A stretch of 64,000 nucleotides of DNA from Bacteroidaceae bacterium (GTDB taxonomy: Bacteria; Bacteroidota; Bacteroidia; Bacteroidales; Bacteroidaceae): NCBI GenBank assembly GCA_017464815.1, contig JAFTYI010000027.1, forward strand, positions 19,232 through 83,231. The letters run 5' to 3'. The position numbers and the translations under genes are program-made. How positions within the stretch are numbered: the stretch's first letter is position 1; each line of letters starts with the position of its first letter. The notes beneath the pieces are model-generated. The model saw nothing but the letters and a program-made list of their open reading frames with translations. It made no database searches and was not told where the DNA came from. This document shows, one piece after another, positions 42,176 to 52,430 of this stretch.

Positions 42176-42850
42176 ATGAACAAGGTATCGGAAAACCCTT
42201 TCAAAAACCGAACAGGCAACGGAACAAGCGACACGTTGCTAATGGTAGTCACAGCACTGTTTGTAACACTGTATCTCACCTCCAACATCATGGCCGTCAA
42301 GGTCATTGGTCTGGCAGGACTTTTCTATTTTGATGCAGGTACCATCACATTCCCTTTTGCCTACATGTTAGGAGACGTAATCACCGAACTATGGGGCTTC
42401 CGCACTGCCAAACGTGTCATCTGGCTCACCTTCTTCTGCAACATCCTGCTGGTGGTCTGCACGCAAGTAGGTGTGTGGCTCCCCTCGCCCGAGTATCTGG
42501 GAGAGACGGCCGCAGCCTACAACCACATCTTCAGCTACGTGCCGCGCATTGTGGTGGCTTCGTTGGTGGGTTTCCTCTTGGGCGAATTGAGCAATGCCTG
42601 GCTGATGGAGCGCATCAAGCAATGGACACGAGGACGCCGCTTGTGGGTACGCACCATCGGCAGTTCGGCCATTGCCTACCTGTTTGACACCGTACCCTTC
42701 GTGCTTATCGCATTTTTGGGGACCATCACAACTGAGGAATTGCTTCTGATGCTGGCCTTCCAATACTTTTCGAAGCTATTGATAGAAAGCGTATTCGGCA
42801 CCCCCATGGCATATGCCGTGATTCGCGGAATTAACAGGTGGCTGAGATAA
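42176..42850 (+). CDS. Queuosine-precursor transporter, YhhQ/DUF165 family
   Basis: A 224-residue inner-membrane protein with about six helices. Typical motifs are NIMAVKVIGL, FDAGTITFPFAYMLGDVITELWG and GSSAIAYLFDTVPFVLIAFLG. Members import preQ0, preQ1 or queuine for tRNA modification. It lies 20 bases after cyuA. Substrate among queuosine precursors is not decided. Confidence 0.92.
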   Translation: MNKVSENPFKNRTGNGTSDTLLMVVTALFVTLYLTSNIMAVKVIGLAGLFYFDAGTITFPFAYMLGDVITELWGFRTAKRVIWLTFFCNILLVVCTQVGVWLPSPEYLGETAAAYNHIFSYVPRIVVASLVGFLLGELSNAWLMERIKQWTRGRRLWVRTIGSSAIAYLFDTVPFVLIAFLGTITTEELLLMLAFQYFSKLLIESVFGTPMAYAVIRGINRWLR

Positions 42851-42888
42851 AAAAGGTGAAACAACATGCTTAATTGCCATTTATTCCT

Positions 42889-42896
42889 TATATTTG
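42889..42896 (+). promoter_or_regulatory. -7-like box for GH43 gene
   Basis: TATATTTG, 21 bases before the GH43 start codon. The -33 element is weak. Confidence 0.45.
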
Positions 42897-42917
42897 CAGA
42901 AAAATAGAATTTAAATC

Positions 42918-45449
42918 ATGAAAAAGAATCTTCTTCTGTTGTTTTTTGCGTTGTTATCCGTCACAGCGTCTGCGTATAATCTGAAACGTGTCAGTGTACA
43001 TGATCCTAGCATCGTTTGGGATTCATTGTCCAGCACCTACTACATATTCGGCACTCACCGTGGAGCAGCCAAGACGACCGACCTGATGAGTTGGACATCG
43101 TTCCGCGCTCCGTGGAAAACAGCAAGCAGCAACAATGCTGCCAGCAGTCTGGCCTTCAAGACCCACGAGACAAAGACCGTCACCATCGGGGGAGAAGAGG
43201 TGGTGTTCGGAAACTTTGACGCACATGCATGGTCGGCCGCATACGGCGACTACAGCATCGACGGTAACCTGTGGGCACCCGACGTCATCTATAACAAGAA
43301 GATGCAGAAGTGGTGTATGTACATGAGTGTCAACGGACCGACGTGGAACTCGTCCATCGTGTTGTTGACGGCCGATAAAATCGAAGGGCCATACACCTAC
43401 CAAGGACCTGTCATTTTCAGCGGATTCTTCAACACCGACAATGCCACCATCACCTACAAGAATACCGACCTTGAACTGGTGTTGGGCACACTGGAAAGCC
43501 TGCCAAGCAGATACAACCACGGCAAGAACACGGCGTGGGGAGAGACTTGGGGAGACTATATGCCCCACTGCATCGACCCCTGTGTGTTCTACGATGAAGA
43601 GGGGCAATTGTGGATGTCATACGGCTCATGGAGCGGAGGCATCTGGATGCTGAAACTCAACGAGGAGAACGGACTTCGCGACTACGACGAGACTTATACA
43701 CTGACCGGCTCGGGCAAAAACATCACCATCGACCCTTACTTCGGCAAGAAGATAGCAGGTGGATGCTACGTGTCGGGCGAAGGTTCTTACATTGAATATG
43801 TCAACGGATACTACTTCCTGTTTGTCACCAATGGCGGACTCAGTGCGGCCGAAGGGTATCAGATGCGCATGTTCCGCTCAGAGAAGCCCGATGGTCCCTA
43901 TGTGGATGCGAAAGGGACCAAAGCCATCTACACCAGCTACAAGCTGAACTATGGCCCCAACAGCGACACCCGAGGCGTGAATGTGTTCGGAGCCTACGGC
44001 GAATGGGGATATACAGCCAAGGGAAACCTGTCGGAACGTGCCCAAGGGCACAACTCCATCATCGCCGCTGAAGACGGACGCACCTATCTGGTCTATCACA
44101 CCCGTTTCCAAAATTGGAACGAGTCACATCAGGTGCGTGTCCACCAAGTGTTCCAAAACGAGGACAAATGGCTCGTTGTCGCCCCCTTTGAATACACGGG
44201 CGAACAGGTGAAGAGCGCCGACATTGACTCTACACAACAGATTGCAACGGAAGAAATTCCCGGTTCGTACAAGGTGCTGATACACCGCTATGGACTGGAC
44301 CATGCCAACAAGAAACTGGGCACTCCCACAGATATCACCTTGAACAAAGACGGCACCATCACTGGTGCATACAGCGGCACGTGGAGCATCACCGAAGGCA
44401 CCTCGTACGCAACCTTCACCCTGGGAGGCATCCAATACAAGGGTGTGTTAGTGGAGCAGACGATGGAACCCACTGATGAAACGTGTGTGGCCTTCACGGC
44501 CCTATCCAAAGCGGGCATCACCATCTGGGGGTACAAGTATGAAGAAGAGGCGCCCGTGGAGGGAGATTTCCTGACTGGCATAAAGGGCTACTACCACTTC
44601 GACGAAACACCCGTCACGAACCAATACAACGAGTACCAGAAAGCCACCCTCGTGAAAGAGGGAAGCAACACGGTGCCCTCCCTGATGACAGATGCCGCCC
44701 GCAAGGGAAAGGTGCTGCACACCAACTTTGGTGCCAGCGGAAATACCAGTCATGCAAAATTCACCAACCCCCTGTACAACGATGCGCTGACGGACGGTGC
44801 CACCATCGCCTTTTGGGTGAAGATGGCCGACGAGAACCTGTGGGATGCCCTCTTTGCATTCTACAACACACAGAATAGCAGCCGCCTGTACATGACCGGC
44901 AACACCTACGTGGGATACAACAGCATGATAAACAACAACAACACCATCACGTGGCTCGACCTCAACCACCCCAACGGATTCAGTGCGGGAAACATCAACT
45001 TCGGTTCGTGGAATTTCATCACACTCACCATGTCGGCCACTGAGGGCATCAAGCTGTACGTTGACGGAAACTACCGACCGTTCCAAAGGTGCAGCGGAAG
45101 CGTCAACAGCAGTGCCATTGCTGGAGAGAGCGATTTCAACTACAACTACATCATCAACCACCTGCGCAGCTGCATGAACTTCTACCTCGGCTATGGCTCC
45201 TTCTGGGGCTCGGCAAATGCCTCGTATGACGAATTGCTCTTCTACAACCGTGCATTGACGGAGGATGATGTCAAGGCACTGTATCAGGCCGAAACGGAAA
45301 ATGACTTTGCCACAACCGGCATTCTGGAGATTGAGCAGGACAAGCAGCCTGCCGATGAACGGATATATGACTTGCAAGGACGTCCCGTTGAAAACCCCAC
45401 TTCGAAGGGTATATACATAAGGAACGGAAGCAAATATATTGTCAAGTAA
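42918..45449 (+). CDS. GH43-family arabinanase-like enzyme with LamG and sorting tail
   Basis: An 843-residue secreted enzyme. After the signal peptide, a five-blade GH43 domain runs to about 430: RVSVHDPSIVWD (catalytic base Asp), NLWAPDVIYN (pKa-modulating Asp) and a Glu in the CYVSGEGSYIEYV segment. An Ig-like or LIPOCALIN-like segment (about 435-545) and a LamG-like domain (about 555-790) follow. The tail IYDLQGRPV ... GIYIRNGSKYIVK looks like a sorting tail. Arabinan is the likely substrate because a GH127 gene is nearby. Endo versus exo action is not decided. Confidence 0.87.
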   Translation: MKKNLLLLFFALLSVTASAYNLKRVSVHDPSIVWDSLSSTYYIFGTHRGAAKTTDLMSWTSFRAPWKTASSNNAASSLAFKTHETKTVTIGGEEVVFGNFDAHAWSAAYGDYSIDGNLWAPDVIYNKKMQKWCMYMSVNGPTWNSSIVLLTADKIEGPYTYQGPVIFSGFFNTDNATITYKNTDLELVLGTLESLPSRYNHGKNTAWGETWGDYMPHCIDPCVFYDEEGQLWMSYGSWSGGIWMLKLNEENGLRDYDETYTLTGSGKNITIDPYFGKKIAGGCYVSGEGSYIEYVNGYYFLFVTNGGLSAAEGYQMRMFRSEKPDGPYVDAKGTKAIYTSYKLNYGPNSDTRGVNVFGAYGEWGYTAKGNLSERAQGHNSIIAAEDGRTYLVYHTRFQNWNESHQVRVHQVFQNEDKWLVVAPFEYTGEQVKSADIDSTQQIATEEIPGSYKVLIHRYGLDHANKKLGTPTDITLNKDGTITGAYSGTWSITEGTSYATFTLGGIQYKGVLVEQTMEPTDETCVAFTALSKAGITIWGYKYEEEAPVEGDFLTGIKGYYHFDETPVTNQYNEYQKATLVKEGSNTVPSLMTDAARKGKVLHTNFGASGNTSHAKFTNPLYNDALTDGATIAFWVKMADENLWDALFAFYNTQNSSRLYMTGNTYVGYNSMINNNNTITWLDLNHPNGFSAGNINFGSWNFITLTMSATEGIKLYVDGNYRPFQRCSGSVNSSAIAGESDFNYNYIINHLRSCMNFYLGYGSFWGSANASYDELLFYNRALTEDDVKALYQAETENDFATTGILEIEQDKQPADERIYDLQGRPVENPTSKGIYIRNGSKYIVK

Positions 45450-45476
45450 TCTATTTGCACGAGCTTTACAGGAAAA

Positions 45477-46160
45477 ATGGAACGATACTCGCTTATACAC
45501 ACAAAGATGCCACGCGAATTCGTGTTACTCCAAGGTACGGGGTGCCGATGGGGCAAGTGCATTTTTTGTGATTACCACACCGATACCGGTCCACACCCTT
45601 TTGATGTAAATCGTCCTGTGCTTGAGCAGGTAACCGGCAAGTATGGAGTTCTGGACGTCATCAATTCCGGCTCAGCTATGGAGATGGACGAAGCCACCTT
45701 GCAACTGATTGCCAGCATCGTTGTGGAGAAAAAGATTCATACCTTGTGGTTTGAAGCACATTACATGTATCGCAACCAATTAAGGGATTTTGCGGCCCGC
45801 TTTGCACCAGCCACCGTCAAATTCCGGTGCGGGGTGGAGAGTTTCTCTCCCACTCTGCGCGCCCAATGGCGCAAAGGAATCCCAGCCACCGCCACTTCCC
45901 AAGAGATTGCCCGCTATTTTCAGGGTGTATGCCTGCTCGTCGGGACAGAAGGCGATTCCCGCGAACGTATCTTGAATGATATAGAGACGGCTCGCCGACA
46001 TTTCGAATATTTCAGTGTCAATCTGTTCTGTCACAACAGCACCTCTGTCCGCCGCGACAAAGAGCTGGCTCATTGGTTCATCCACGAAGTAGCCCCTCTG
46101 CTACAAGAAATTCCTCATGCAGAGGTGTTGATAGACAACACAGATTTAGGAGTGGGATGA
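45477..46160 (+). CDS. Radical-SAM-like iron-sulfur protein, short
   Basis: A 227-residue protein. It begins FVLLQGTGCRWGKCIFCDYHTD, a cluster motif of CX4CX2C rather than the common CX3CX2C. Conserved-looking later segments are DVINSGSAMEMDEATLQ, FEAHYMYRN, FRCGVESFSP and LLVGTEGDSRERI. The protein is short for a full radical-SAM barrel but the order of elements fits. It resembles the Elp3/archaeosine-type subgroup. Its substrate is unknown. It lies between two glycosidase genes and downstream of the queuosine transporter. Confidence 0.75.
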   Translation: MERYSLIHTKMPREFVLLQGTGCRWGKCIFCDYHTDTGPHPFDVNRPVLEQVTGKYGVLDVINSGSAMEMDEATLQLIASIVVEKKIHTLWFEAHYMYRNQLRDFAARFAPATVKFRCGVESFSPTLRAQWRKGIPATATSQEIARYFQGVCLLVGTEGDSRERILNDIETARRHFEYFSVNLFCHNSTSVRRDKELAHWFIHEVAPLLQEIPHAEVLIDNTDLGVG

Positions 46161-46201
46161 TTTCGCCCCACATAAACCATTTTAGAGATTTCCAACCTAT
46201 C

Positions 46202-49108
46202 ATGAATAAATCTACACTACACCAAGTTTACGCTTTCTTGTTTTCACTTCTGTGCATCCAACCTATTGCTTATGCACAAGAGAATCAGACACGTTCCATC
46301 CTCAGTACCTCCCCCATACAGATAGAATCACCCGTCGGCACTGTGCCACGCCTCCCCTACCTGGTGTGGGTGAACTACACGGACAACACAGGTGAATACC
46401 GACAAGTGCGTTGGACAAATGCTGCCCTGGCCACCGAGCATGAGATGGCCGACAAGGAACTTTACCCCGCAGGAAAGGAGTACCGGATAAAGGGCTTCGT
46501 CATTGGCGACCACACAACGGATGAGGGTTTCCCATTGGAAGCAGCCATCAAGGTAACGGACAAGCCTTATGCCACCCCAAAAAGGGCGATTGCCGAACCT
46601 TTGCCCCTTGACAATGTGACCGTGGATGGGAACAACCGCCTGACATCGAACCGCGACTTGGCCATACGCACGATTCTCAGTTGGGACGTGAGCCAACAAC
46701 TTTACAATTACCGCGACACGTATGGCTTGCCTACAGATGGATATACCGTAGCCGACGGATGGGATTCGCCCACCACCAAATTGAAGGGACATGGCTCGGG
46801 GCACTACATGTCGGCTCTTGCCTTTGCCTTTGCCAGTGCCGGCGATGCCTCTACCAAAGAGGCTCTGCGTAGCCGCATCCGACGCATGGTCAACGAGTTG
46901 AGAGAATGCCAAGAGCGCACCTTCGTGTGGAGTGATTCCTTAGGACGCTATTGGGAAGCACGCGATTTTGCCCCTGAAGCTGAGTTGCGCCAGATGAAAG
47001 GTACGTGGGAAGCCTTTGACCAACATAAGAAAGAGTATGCAAAGTATGGCTACGGCTACCTGAACGCCATTCCTGCCCACCACGCCGTCCTCATTGAGAT
47101 GTATCGCCCCTATAACAACAACGACTGGGTGTGGGCGCCCTACTACTCCATCCACAAGCAATTGGCCGGACTTATTGACATTGCCACTTATGTGGATGAT
47201 GAAGAGATTGCCGACAAGGCTCTTCTGATAGCCAAAGATATGGGTTTGTGGATTTGGAACCGCCTGCACTATCGCACCTTTGTAGAGACAGAAGGTACGC
47301 GCGAAGAGCGACGGGCCAAGCCGGGCAACCGCTACGAAATGTGGAACATGTACATTGCCGGTGAAGACGGGGGTACGGGTGAATCGCTCTCGCGCCTGTC
47401 TGAGATGGTGAAAGACAAGAAGGACAAAGCTCGTCTGCTGGAGGCCGCCTCATTCTTTGACAGTCCGGCCTTCTACGAACCGTTGTCAAAGAACATCGAC
47501 GACATCCGCACCCGCCACGCCAACCAACACATCCCAAAGATTACCAGTGCCTTGCGGAGCTATCGGGGAAACGAGAATCCCTACTACTACAACCTGGCAC
47601 TCAACTTCTGGCAGATGATTCAAGGCCGTTATGCCTACTCTACCGGCGGCGTGGGTAATGGGGAGATGTTCCGCCAGCCCTATACACAGATGCTGAGCAT
47701 GAACACCAATGTGACCACTGACCACCATGGACAGATCCGCCCCAATCCGACACTGAATGAAACCTGTTGTGCCTACAATCTGGCAAAACTGACCAAGGAC
47801 CTCAATAGTTTTGACCCCGACAATGCCGCCTACATGGATTACTACGAACGGGTTCTCTATAACCAGATTGTAGGTTCGTTGCATCCCACTCATTACCTGA
47901 CTACCTATCACTATGCCGTGGGAATGAATGCTTCCAAACCTTGGGGTAACCGCACTCCGCAAGAGTCATGTTGTGGAGGTACTGGTTCTGAGAATCATGT
48001 GAAATATCAGGAAGCCACATACTTTACCGCGAAGAACACGTTGTGGGTTGGCCTCTATATGCCCACCACCGCCACGTGGGAAGAAAAAGGTATCACCCTC
48101 CGTCAAGAATGCCGCTGGCCGGCCGAACGTTCGGTGTTGCGCATAGTAGAGGGAAAAGCCAAGTTTGCAATGAAATTGCGCGTGCCTTATTGGGCAACCA
48201 AGGGGTTCGACGTGAAGCTGAACGGTCAATCCATCGCTACACGCTATCAACCTTCGAGCTACGTGGAGATACCTTCGCGCAAGTGGAAGAAGGGCGATGT
48301 GGTGGAAGTGATTATGCCTTTCACAAAGCATATCCACTATGGCCCCGACAAGATGCAGACGACAGTTGCAAGTTCAGGAAAGACCGAAGCTACCCCATCG
48401 GCATGGATGGGTACACTGATGTATGGTCCTCTTGCCATGGCAACCACCGGAATAGACGACTATTTGCAAGGAGAGGTCTCTGTGGACTCTCATCTTAACA
48501 GGATAAAAGCCAATACACCGACCTCTGAAGAAGGTACACACGGCAACCTCTATACACTTACCCTTGACGACCGCACTTTCGTGCCCGACTATTATGCCGA
48601 CCGCAACTCCACCCACTATCTGCGCATCCGCATGACAGATAACAGACACGAATATGAGTCGATTGCCGACAAGCAGGCTTTTGCCGAACTCATCGAAGTG
48701 GCCGAGGAGCGCCAAAGGGCACAAGAAGCATGGATGGAAATGGATGTGAAAGTGCCTGACCATGCACCTTGGGCACCTCGCGGATATGCAAACCTGATGA
48801 CGGTGTTGGCTCAAGCAAAGGCTTTGCAAGCCGACAAATCTGCTAAGGCCAAGGATATAAACGACGTGGCAGCCTCACTCAATGCAGCCATCAACACCAT
48901 GCGACCGGGTAACTTGGCCGAGTTGGAGGACCTGAACGAACTGCTCGACATCATGAAAAAGGCGAGAGAAACAGCCACTTCACATCCGACCAATGCCTTG
49001 ACTGAAGCCATCGACTATGCCGACATGGTGATAAAATATGTGTCAGACGGTAGTGGCACATTGGACATGATAAAGGTAGCGATGGAGAAGATAAAGGCAG
49101 CCTTTTAG
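46202..49108 (+). CDS. GH127-family beta-L-arabinofuranosidase-like enzyme
   Basis: A 968-residue secreted enzyme. The signal peptide ends CIQPIAYAQ. A bacterial Ig-like (Big_4) domain covers about 40-120. The GH127 (formerly DUF1680) domain spans about 140-700, with LKGHGSGHYMSALAFAFASAGD, the metal-Cys motif NETCCAYN near 518, and the ESCCGGTGSENH motif near 587, which matches the catalytic Cys pair of the founding enzyme HypBA1. A helical C-terminus ends it. Start ATG 46202 is set by the signal peptide; the open frame upstream overlaps the radical-SAM gene. Confidence 0.92.
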   Translation: MNKSTLHQVYAFLFSLLCIQPIAYAQENQTRSILSTSPIQIESPVGTVPRLPYLVWVNYTDNTGEYRQVRWTNAALATEHEMADKELYPAGKEYRIKGFVIGDHTTDEGFPLEAAIKVTDKPYATPKRAIAEPLPLDNVTVDGNNRLTSNRDLAIRTILSWDVSQQLYNYRDTYGLPTDGYTVADGWDSPTTKLKGHGSGHYMSALAFAFASAGDASTKEALRSRIRRMVNELRECQERTFVWSDSLGRYWEARDFAPEAELRQMKGTWEAFDQHKKEYAKYGYGYLNAIPAHHAVLIEMYRPYNNNDWVWAPYYSIHKQLAGLIDIATYVDDEEIADKALLIAKDMGLWIWNRLHYRTFVETEGTREERRAKPGNRYEMWNMYIAGEDGGTGESLSRLSEMVKDKKDKARLLEAASFFDSPAFYEPLSKNIDDIRTRHANQHIPKITSALRSYRGNENPYYYNLALNFWQMIQGRYAYSTGGVGNGEMFRQPYTQMLSMNTNVTTDHHGQIRPNPTLNETCCAYNLAKLTKDLNSFDPDNAAYMDYYERVLYNQIVGSLHPTHYLTTYHYAVGMNASKPWGNRTPQESCCGGTGSENHVKYQEATYFTAKNTLWVGLYMPTTATWEEKGITLRQECRWPAERSVLRIVEGKAKFAMKLRVPYWATKGFDVKLNGQSIATRYQPSSYVEIPSRKWKKGDVVEVIMPFTKHIHYGPDKMQTTVASSGKTEATPSAWMGTLMYGPLAMATTGIDDYLQGEVSVDSHLNRIKANTPTSEEGTHGNLYTLTLDDRTFVPDYYADRNSTHYLRIRMTDNRHEYESIADKQAFAELIEVAEERQRAQEAWMEMDVKVPDHAPWAPRGYANLMTVLAQAKALQADKSAKAKDINDVAASLNAAINTMRPGNLAELEDLNELLDIMKKARETATSHPTNALTEAIDYADMVIKYVSDGSGTLDMIKVAMEKIKAAF

Positions 49109-49139
49109 GAATACGAAGATGAGGAATCTCATCAAAAAA

Positions 49140-49185
49140 GGTAAAAAATAAGCCCTTTAAGCACCAAAAGGGCTTATTTTTTACC
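49140..49185 (+). terminator. Strong rho-independent-type terminator
   Basis: GGTAAAAAATAAGCCCTTT and its complement enclose a short loop AAGCACC, giving a stem of about 19 bp with an A run on one side and T run on the other. It closes the GH127 gene and works in either direction. Confidence 0.85.
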
Positions 49186-49214
49186 AAAACAACAAACTAT
49201 TTGCTACAATATTC

Positions 49215-49243
49215 TTTGTTTTCGTAATAATTTGCTATCTTTG
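49215..49243 (+). promoter_or_regulatory. Bacteroidetes-type promoter for purU-his region
   Basis: TTTG at 49215-49218, a 17-base spacer (slightly short) and TATCTTTG at 49236-49243, 45 bases before purU. Confidence 0.6.
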
Positions 49244-49287
49244 CCCGCTCAAAATTCAACAAGAATAACAAAAACAAAGAAAAGCGA

Positions 49288-50145
49288 ATGAATACGACCG
49301 CGAAATTGTTGCTTCATTGCCCCGACCGACCAGGTATTTTGGCCGAAATAACCAACTTCATCACCATCAACGGGGGAAACATCGTCTACATCGACCAGTT
49401 TGTGGATCGCATGGAGAATGTCTTCTTCGGCCGCATCGAGTGGGAGTTGGAGGGCTTCATGATTCCGCGCGACAAGATATTGGATTACTTCAACACGCTG
49501 TACGTCAAGAAGTACAACATGGACTTGCGCCTCTACTTCAGCGACGCCAAGCCACGCATGGCCATCTTTGTCAGCAAAATGAGCCATTGTCTCTACGACA
49601 TGCTTGCCCGCTACACCGCCGGCGAATGGGACGTGGAGATACCTATTATAATAAGCAATCATCCCGACATGCAACCGGCGGCCGAGCGATTCGGCATCCC
49701 CTACCGCGTGTTCCCCATCACGAAGGAGAACAAGCTGGAGCAGGAAAAGGCCGAAATGGAGCTGTTGCGCGAGCTGAACGTCGACTTCATCGTGTTGGCA
49801 CGCTACATGCAGGTCATCTCGGAGCGCATGATTGAGGAATATCCCAACCGCATCATCAACATCCACCACTCATTCCTCCCTGCCTTTGTGGGCGCAAAGC
49901 CTTATCATCAGGCATTCGAGCGTGGTGTGAAGATTATCGGCGCTACCAGCCACTATGTGACCAACGAACTGGACGCAGGCCCCATCATCGAGCAGGATGT
50001 GGTGCGCATCACTCACAAGGATACGCCACAGGACCTGGTGAACAAGGGTAAGGACCTGGAGAAAATCGTTCTCTCGCGCGCCGTGCAGAAGCACATCGAG
50101 CGCAAGGTGTTGGCTTACAAGAACAAAACCGTACTTTTCAACTAA
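49288..50145 (+). CDS. purU: Formyltetrahydrofolate deformylase
   Basis: A 285-residue cytosolic enzyme that hydrolyses 10-formyl-THF to THF and formate. Residues 1-85 form an ACT domain (LLLHCPDRPGILAEITNFI). The formyltransferase-like domain has the catalytic segment NIHHSFLPAFVGAKPYHQA and DAGPIIEQD. Length and order are normal. It leads a plus-strand run with hisH 15 bases downstream. Confidence 0.96.
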   Translation: MNTTAKLLLHCPDRPGILAEITNFITINGGNIVYIDQFVDRMENVFFGRIEWELEGFMIPRDKILDYFNTLYVKKYNMDLRLYFSDAKPRMAIFVSKMSHCLYDMLARYTAGEWDVEIPIIISNHPDMQPAAERFGIPYRVFPITKENKLEQEKAEMELLRELNVDFIVLARYMQVISERMIEEYPNRIINIHHSFLPAFVGAKPYHQAFERGVKIIGATSHYVTNELDAGPIIEQDVVRITHKDTPQDLVNKGKDLEKIVLSRAVQKHIERKVLAYKNKTVLFN

Positions 50146-50160
50146 CCTCTTCCCCACCCG

Positions 50161-50757
50161 ATGGACGTAGCAATCGTAAAATACAATGCAGGCAACATCT
50201 GCTCGGTGGTGAACGCCATGCGCCGGTTGGGCGTAGAGCCGCTGGTGACCGATGACCCCGAACGACTGATGGCAGCCGACCGCGTCATCTTCCCCGGCCA
50301 AGGCGAAGCCAGCAGCACCATGAGCTACCTGCGCGAGCGGGGATTGGACGAGGTCATCCGTTCGCTCCGCCAACCCGTGTTGGGCATCTGCATCGGTATG
50401 CAACTGATGTGTCGCCACTCCGAGGAGGGCGACACCGAGTGTCTGGGCATCTTCGACGCCGATGTGAGGCGCTTCTGCCCCTCGCGCCACGAGGATAAAG
50501 TGCCACAGATGGGATGGAACACCATCGTTGACACCCGTAGCCAGCTGTTCAAGGGATTTCACCACCCGGAGTTCGTCTACTTCGTACACAGCTACTACGT
50601 GCCCATGAACGAACACACGGCGGCTTGCACCGAATACACCCGCCCCTATAGTTCGGCCCTTCACAAGGAGAACTTCTATGCCACCCAATTCCATCCCGAA
50701 AAGAGTGGTCCGGTGGGCGAACGCATTTTGCGGAACTTCCTCGACCTCGAGCCATAG
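50161..50757 (+). CDS. hisH: Imidazole glycerol phosphate synthase glutaminase subunit
   Basis: A 198-residue class I glutamine amidotransferase that supplies ammonia to HisF. The nucleophile is Cys in LGICIGMQLM, and the His-Glu pair is in ATQFHPEKSG. It is complete. hisA follows after 104 bases that contain a hairpin. Confidence 0.97.
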   Translation: MDVAIVKYNAGNICSVVNAMRRLGVEPLVTDDPERLMAADRVIFPGQGEASSTMSYLRERGLDEVIRSLRQPVLGICIGMQLMCRHSEEGDTECLGIFDADVRRFCPSRHEDKVPQMGWNTIVDTRSQLFKGFHHPEFVYFVHSYYVPMNEHTAACTEYTRPYSSALHKENFYATQFHPEKSGPVGERILRNFLDLEP

Positions 50758-50771
50758 GTGACACCAGCCTT

Positions 50772-50792
50772 GGGTTAAGGCAACCTTAACCC
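50772..50792 (+). repeat. 9-bp perfect hairpin between hisH and hisA
   Basis: GGGTTAAGG, loop CAA, CCTTAACCC. The flanking CCTTGGG/CTAAGG bases resemble the CTTAGCCTTGGGAT repeats near 28791. It may be a repeat or attenuator; nothing decides. Confidence 0.6.
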
Positions 50793-50861
50793 TGGGCTAA
50801 GGTTGGGAAAATAATAAGAGGGACAGGATTCCCCCACTCATAAAAGAAAACGAAAGATTAT

Positions 50862-51590
50862 ATGATAGAACTGATACCCGCCATAGACATCATCGACGGC
50901 AAGTGCGTGCGCTTGACCAAGGGCGACTATGCCACCTCCAAAGTCTACAACGAAGACCCCTTGGAAGTGGCATTGGAGGTGGAGGCACATGGTCTCCAGC
51001 GCCTTCACATCGTTGACCTCGACGGAGCCAAGTCGAAGCATGTGGTGAACCACCGCATCCTGCATCGCATAGCCAGCCGCACCTCGCTGAAAATCGACTT
51101 CGGAGGAGGCATCAAGAGCGACGAAGACTTGGTCATCGCCTTCGAAAACGGTGCACAGATGGTGACCGTGGGAAGCGTGGCCAGCCAGAAACCAGAGCTG
51201 TTCTTGAAATGGATGGAGCAATACGGTGGCAAAAAGATGATACTGGGCGCCGATACCCGCGACGGACTCATCTCTGTCAACGGATGGCAGGAGGAGAGCC
51301 GACAGGAGCTGCTCCCCTACCTTGGCGAATACATCCGCCACGGAGTGAGGAACGTGCTCTGCACCGACATCCACAAGGACGGCATGTTGCAAGGCCCATC
51401 CATCAACCTCTATAAGGAGATTATGGCCGCCTACCCCACCCTGCACCTGATAGCCAGCGGCGGAGTCAGCTCATTGGACGACATACGCCAACTCAACGAA
51501 GCAGGCATCCCCGCCGTCGTCTTCGGCAAAGCCCTCTACGAAGGGCGCTTCACGCTGAAGGAGTTGAGCGACTTCATCATTCATAATTAG
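50862..51590 (+). CDS. hisA: Phosphoribosylformimino-AICAR ribotide isomerase
   Basis: A 242-residue TIM-barrel isomerase of histidine synthesis. It shows ELIPAIDIIDGKCVRL (catalytic Asp), DFGGGIKSDED, LGADTRDGLISVNGW and IASGGVSSLDD. The length is normal. The next gene hisF starts after a short AT-rich spacer holding CATAATTCATAATTA. Confidence 0.97.
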   Translation: MIELIPAIDIIDGKCVRLTKGDYATSKVYNEDPLEVALEVEAHGLQRLHIVDLDGAKSKHVVNHRILHRIASRTSLKIDFGGGIKSDEDLVIAFENGAQMVTVGSVASQKPELFLKWMEQYGGKKMILGADTRDGLISVNGWQEESRQELLPYLGEYIRHGVRNVLCTDIHKDGMLQGPSINLYKEIMAAYPTLHLIASGGVSSLDDIRQLNEAGIPAVVFGKALYEGRFTLKELSDFIIHN

Positions 51591-51642
51591 TTCGAGCGCA
51601 GCTCTCATCAGCTTCGCAGTCATAATTCATAATTAAGATAGT

Positions 51643-52398
51643 GTGTTAGCAAAAAGAATAGTCCCCTGTCTGGACATCAAAGACGGACAAACGGTGAAAG
51701 GCACCAACTTCGTGAACCTGCGCCAAGCGGGCGACCCCGTTGAGCTTGGCCAAGCCTATAGCCAGCAAGGAGCCGACGAACTGGTGTACCTCGACATCAC
51801 CGCCAGCCACGAAGGACGCAAGACCTTCACCGACCTGGTGCGCCGCATAGCCGCCACCATCAACATCCCCTTCACCGTGGGTGGAGGCATCAACGAGCTG
51901 AGCGACGTCGACCGCCTGCTGAATGCCGGTGCCGATAAGGTAAGCATCAACTCGGCCGCCCTGCGCCGACCGGAGCTGATTGACGAAATCGCCCGCCACT
52001 TCGGTAGCCAAGTGTGCGTGGTGGCCATCGACGCCAAAGAGACCGAGGAGGGATGGCACTGCTACCTCAATGGCGGACGCATACCCGCCGGACGAGGACT
52101 CTTTGACTGGGCACGCGAGGCCAACGACCGAGGAGCAGGCGAAATACTCTTCACCAGCATGAATCACGACGGAGTGAAGACGGGATTCGCCAACGAAGCC
52201 TTGGCTCGATTGGCCGACGAGGTATCCATCCCCGTCATCGCCTCGGGCGGAGCGGGCACTATGGAGCACTTCCGCGACGCTTTTCTCCAAGGAAAAGCTG
52301 ACGCCGCACTGGCCGCCAGCGTTTTTCACTTCGGAGAGATAGGTATTCCCGAATTAAAGTCGTACCTTTGCACCCAAGGAATCAACGTGAGGAAATAA
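51643..52398 (+). CDS. hisF: Imidazole glycerol phosphate synthase cyclase subunit, GTG start
   Basis: A 251-residue TIM-barrel cyclase that works with HisH. Diagnostic motifs are [18 protein letters not shown] (catalytic Asp), [23 protein letters not shown] and [13 protein letters not shown]. The start codon is GTG at 51643, giving fMet-LAKRI; no nearby ATG would keep the conserved AKRIVPCLD. The hisH-hisA-hisF order is usual for Bacteroidetes. Confidence 0.97.
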   Translation: MLAKRIVPCLDIKDGQTVKGTNFVNLRQAGDPVELGQAYSQQGADELVYLDITASHEGRKTFTDLVRRIAATINIPFTVGGGINELSDVDRLLNAGADKVSINSAALRRPELIDEIARHFGSQVCVVAIDAKETEEGWHCYLNGGRIPAGRGLFDWAREANDRGAGEILFTSMNHDGVKTGFANEALARLADEVSIPVIASGGAGTMEHFRDAFLQGKADAALAASVFHFGEIGIPELKSYLCTQGINVRK

Positions 52399-52430
52399 TA
52401 GACGAAATAACAAACTTAATATAGCAGATT

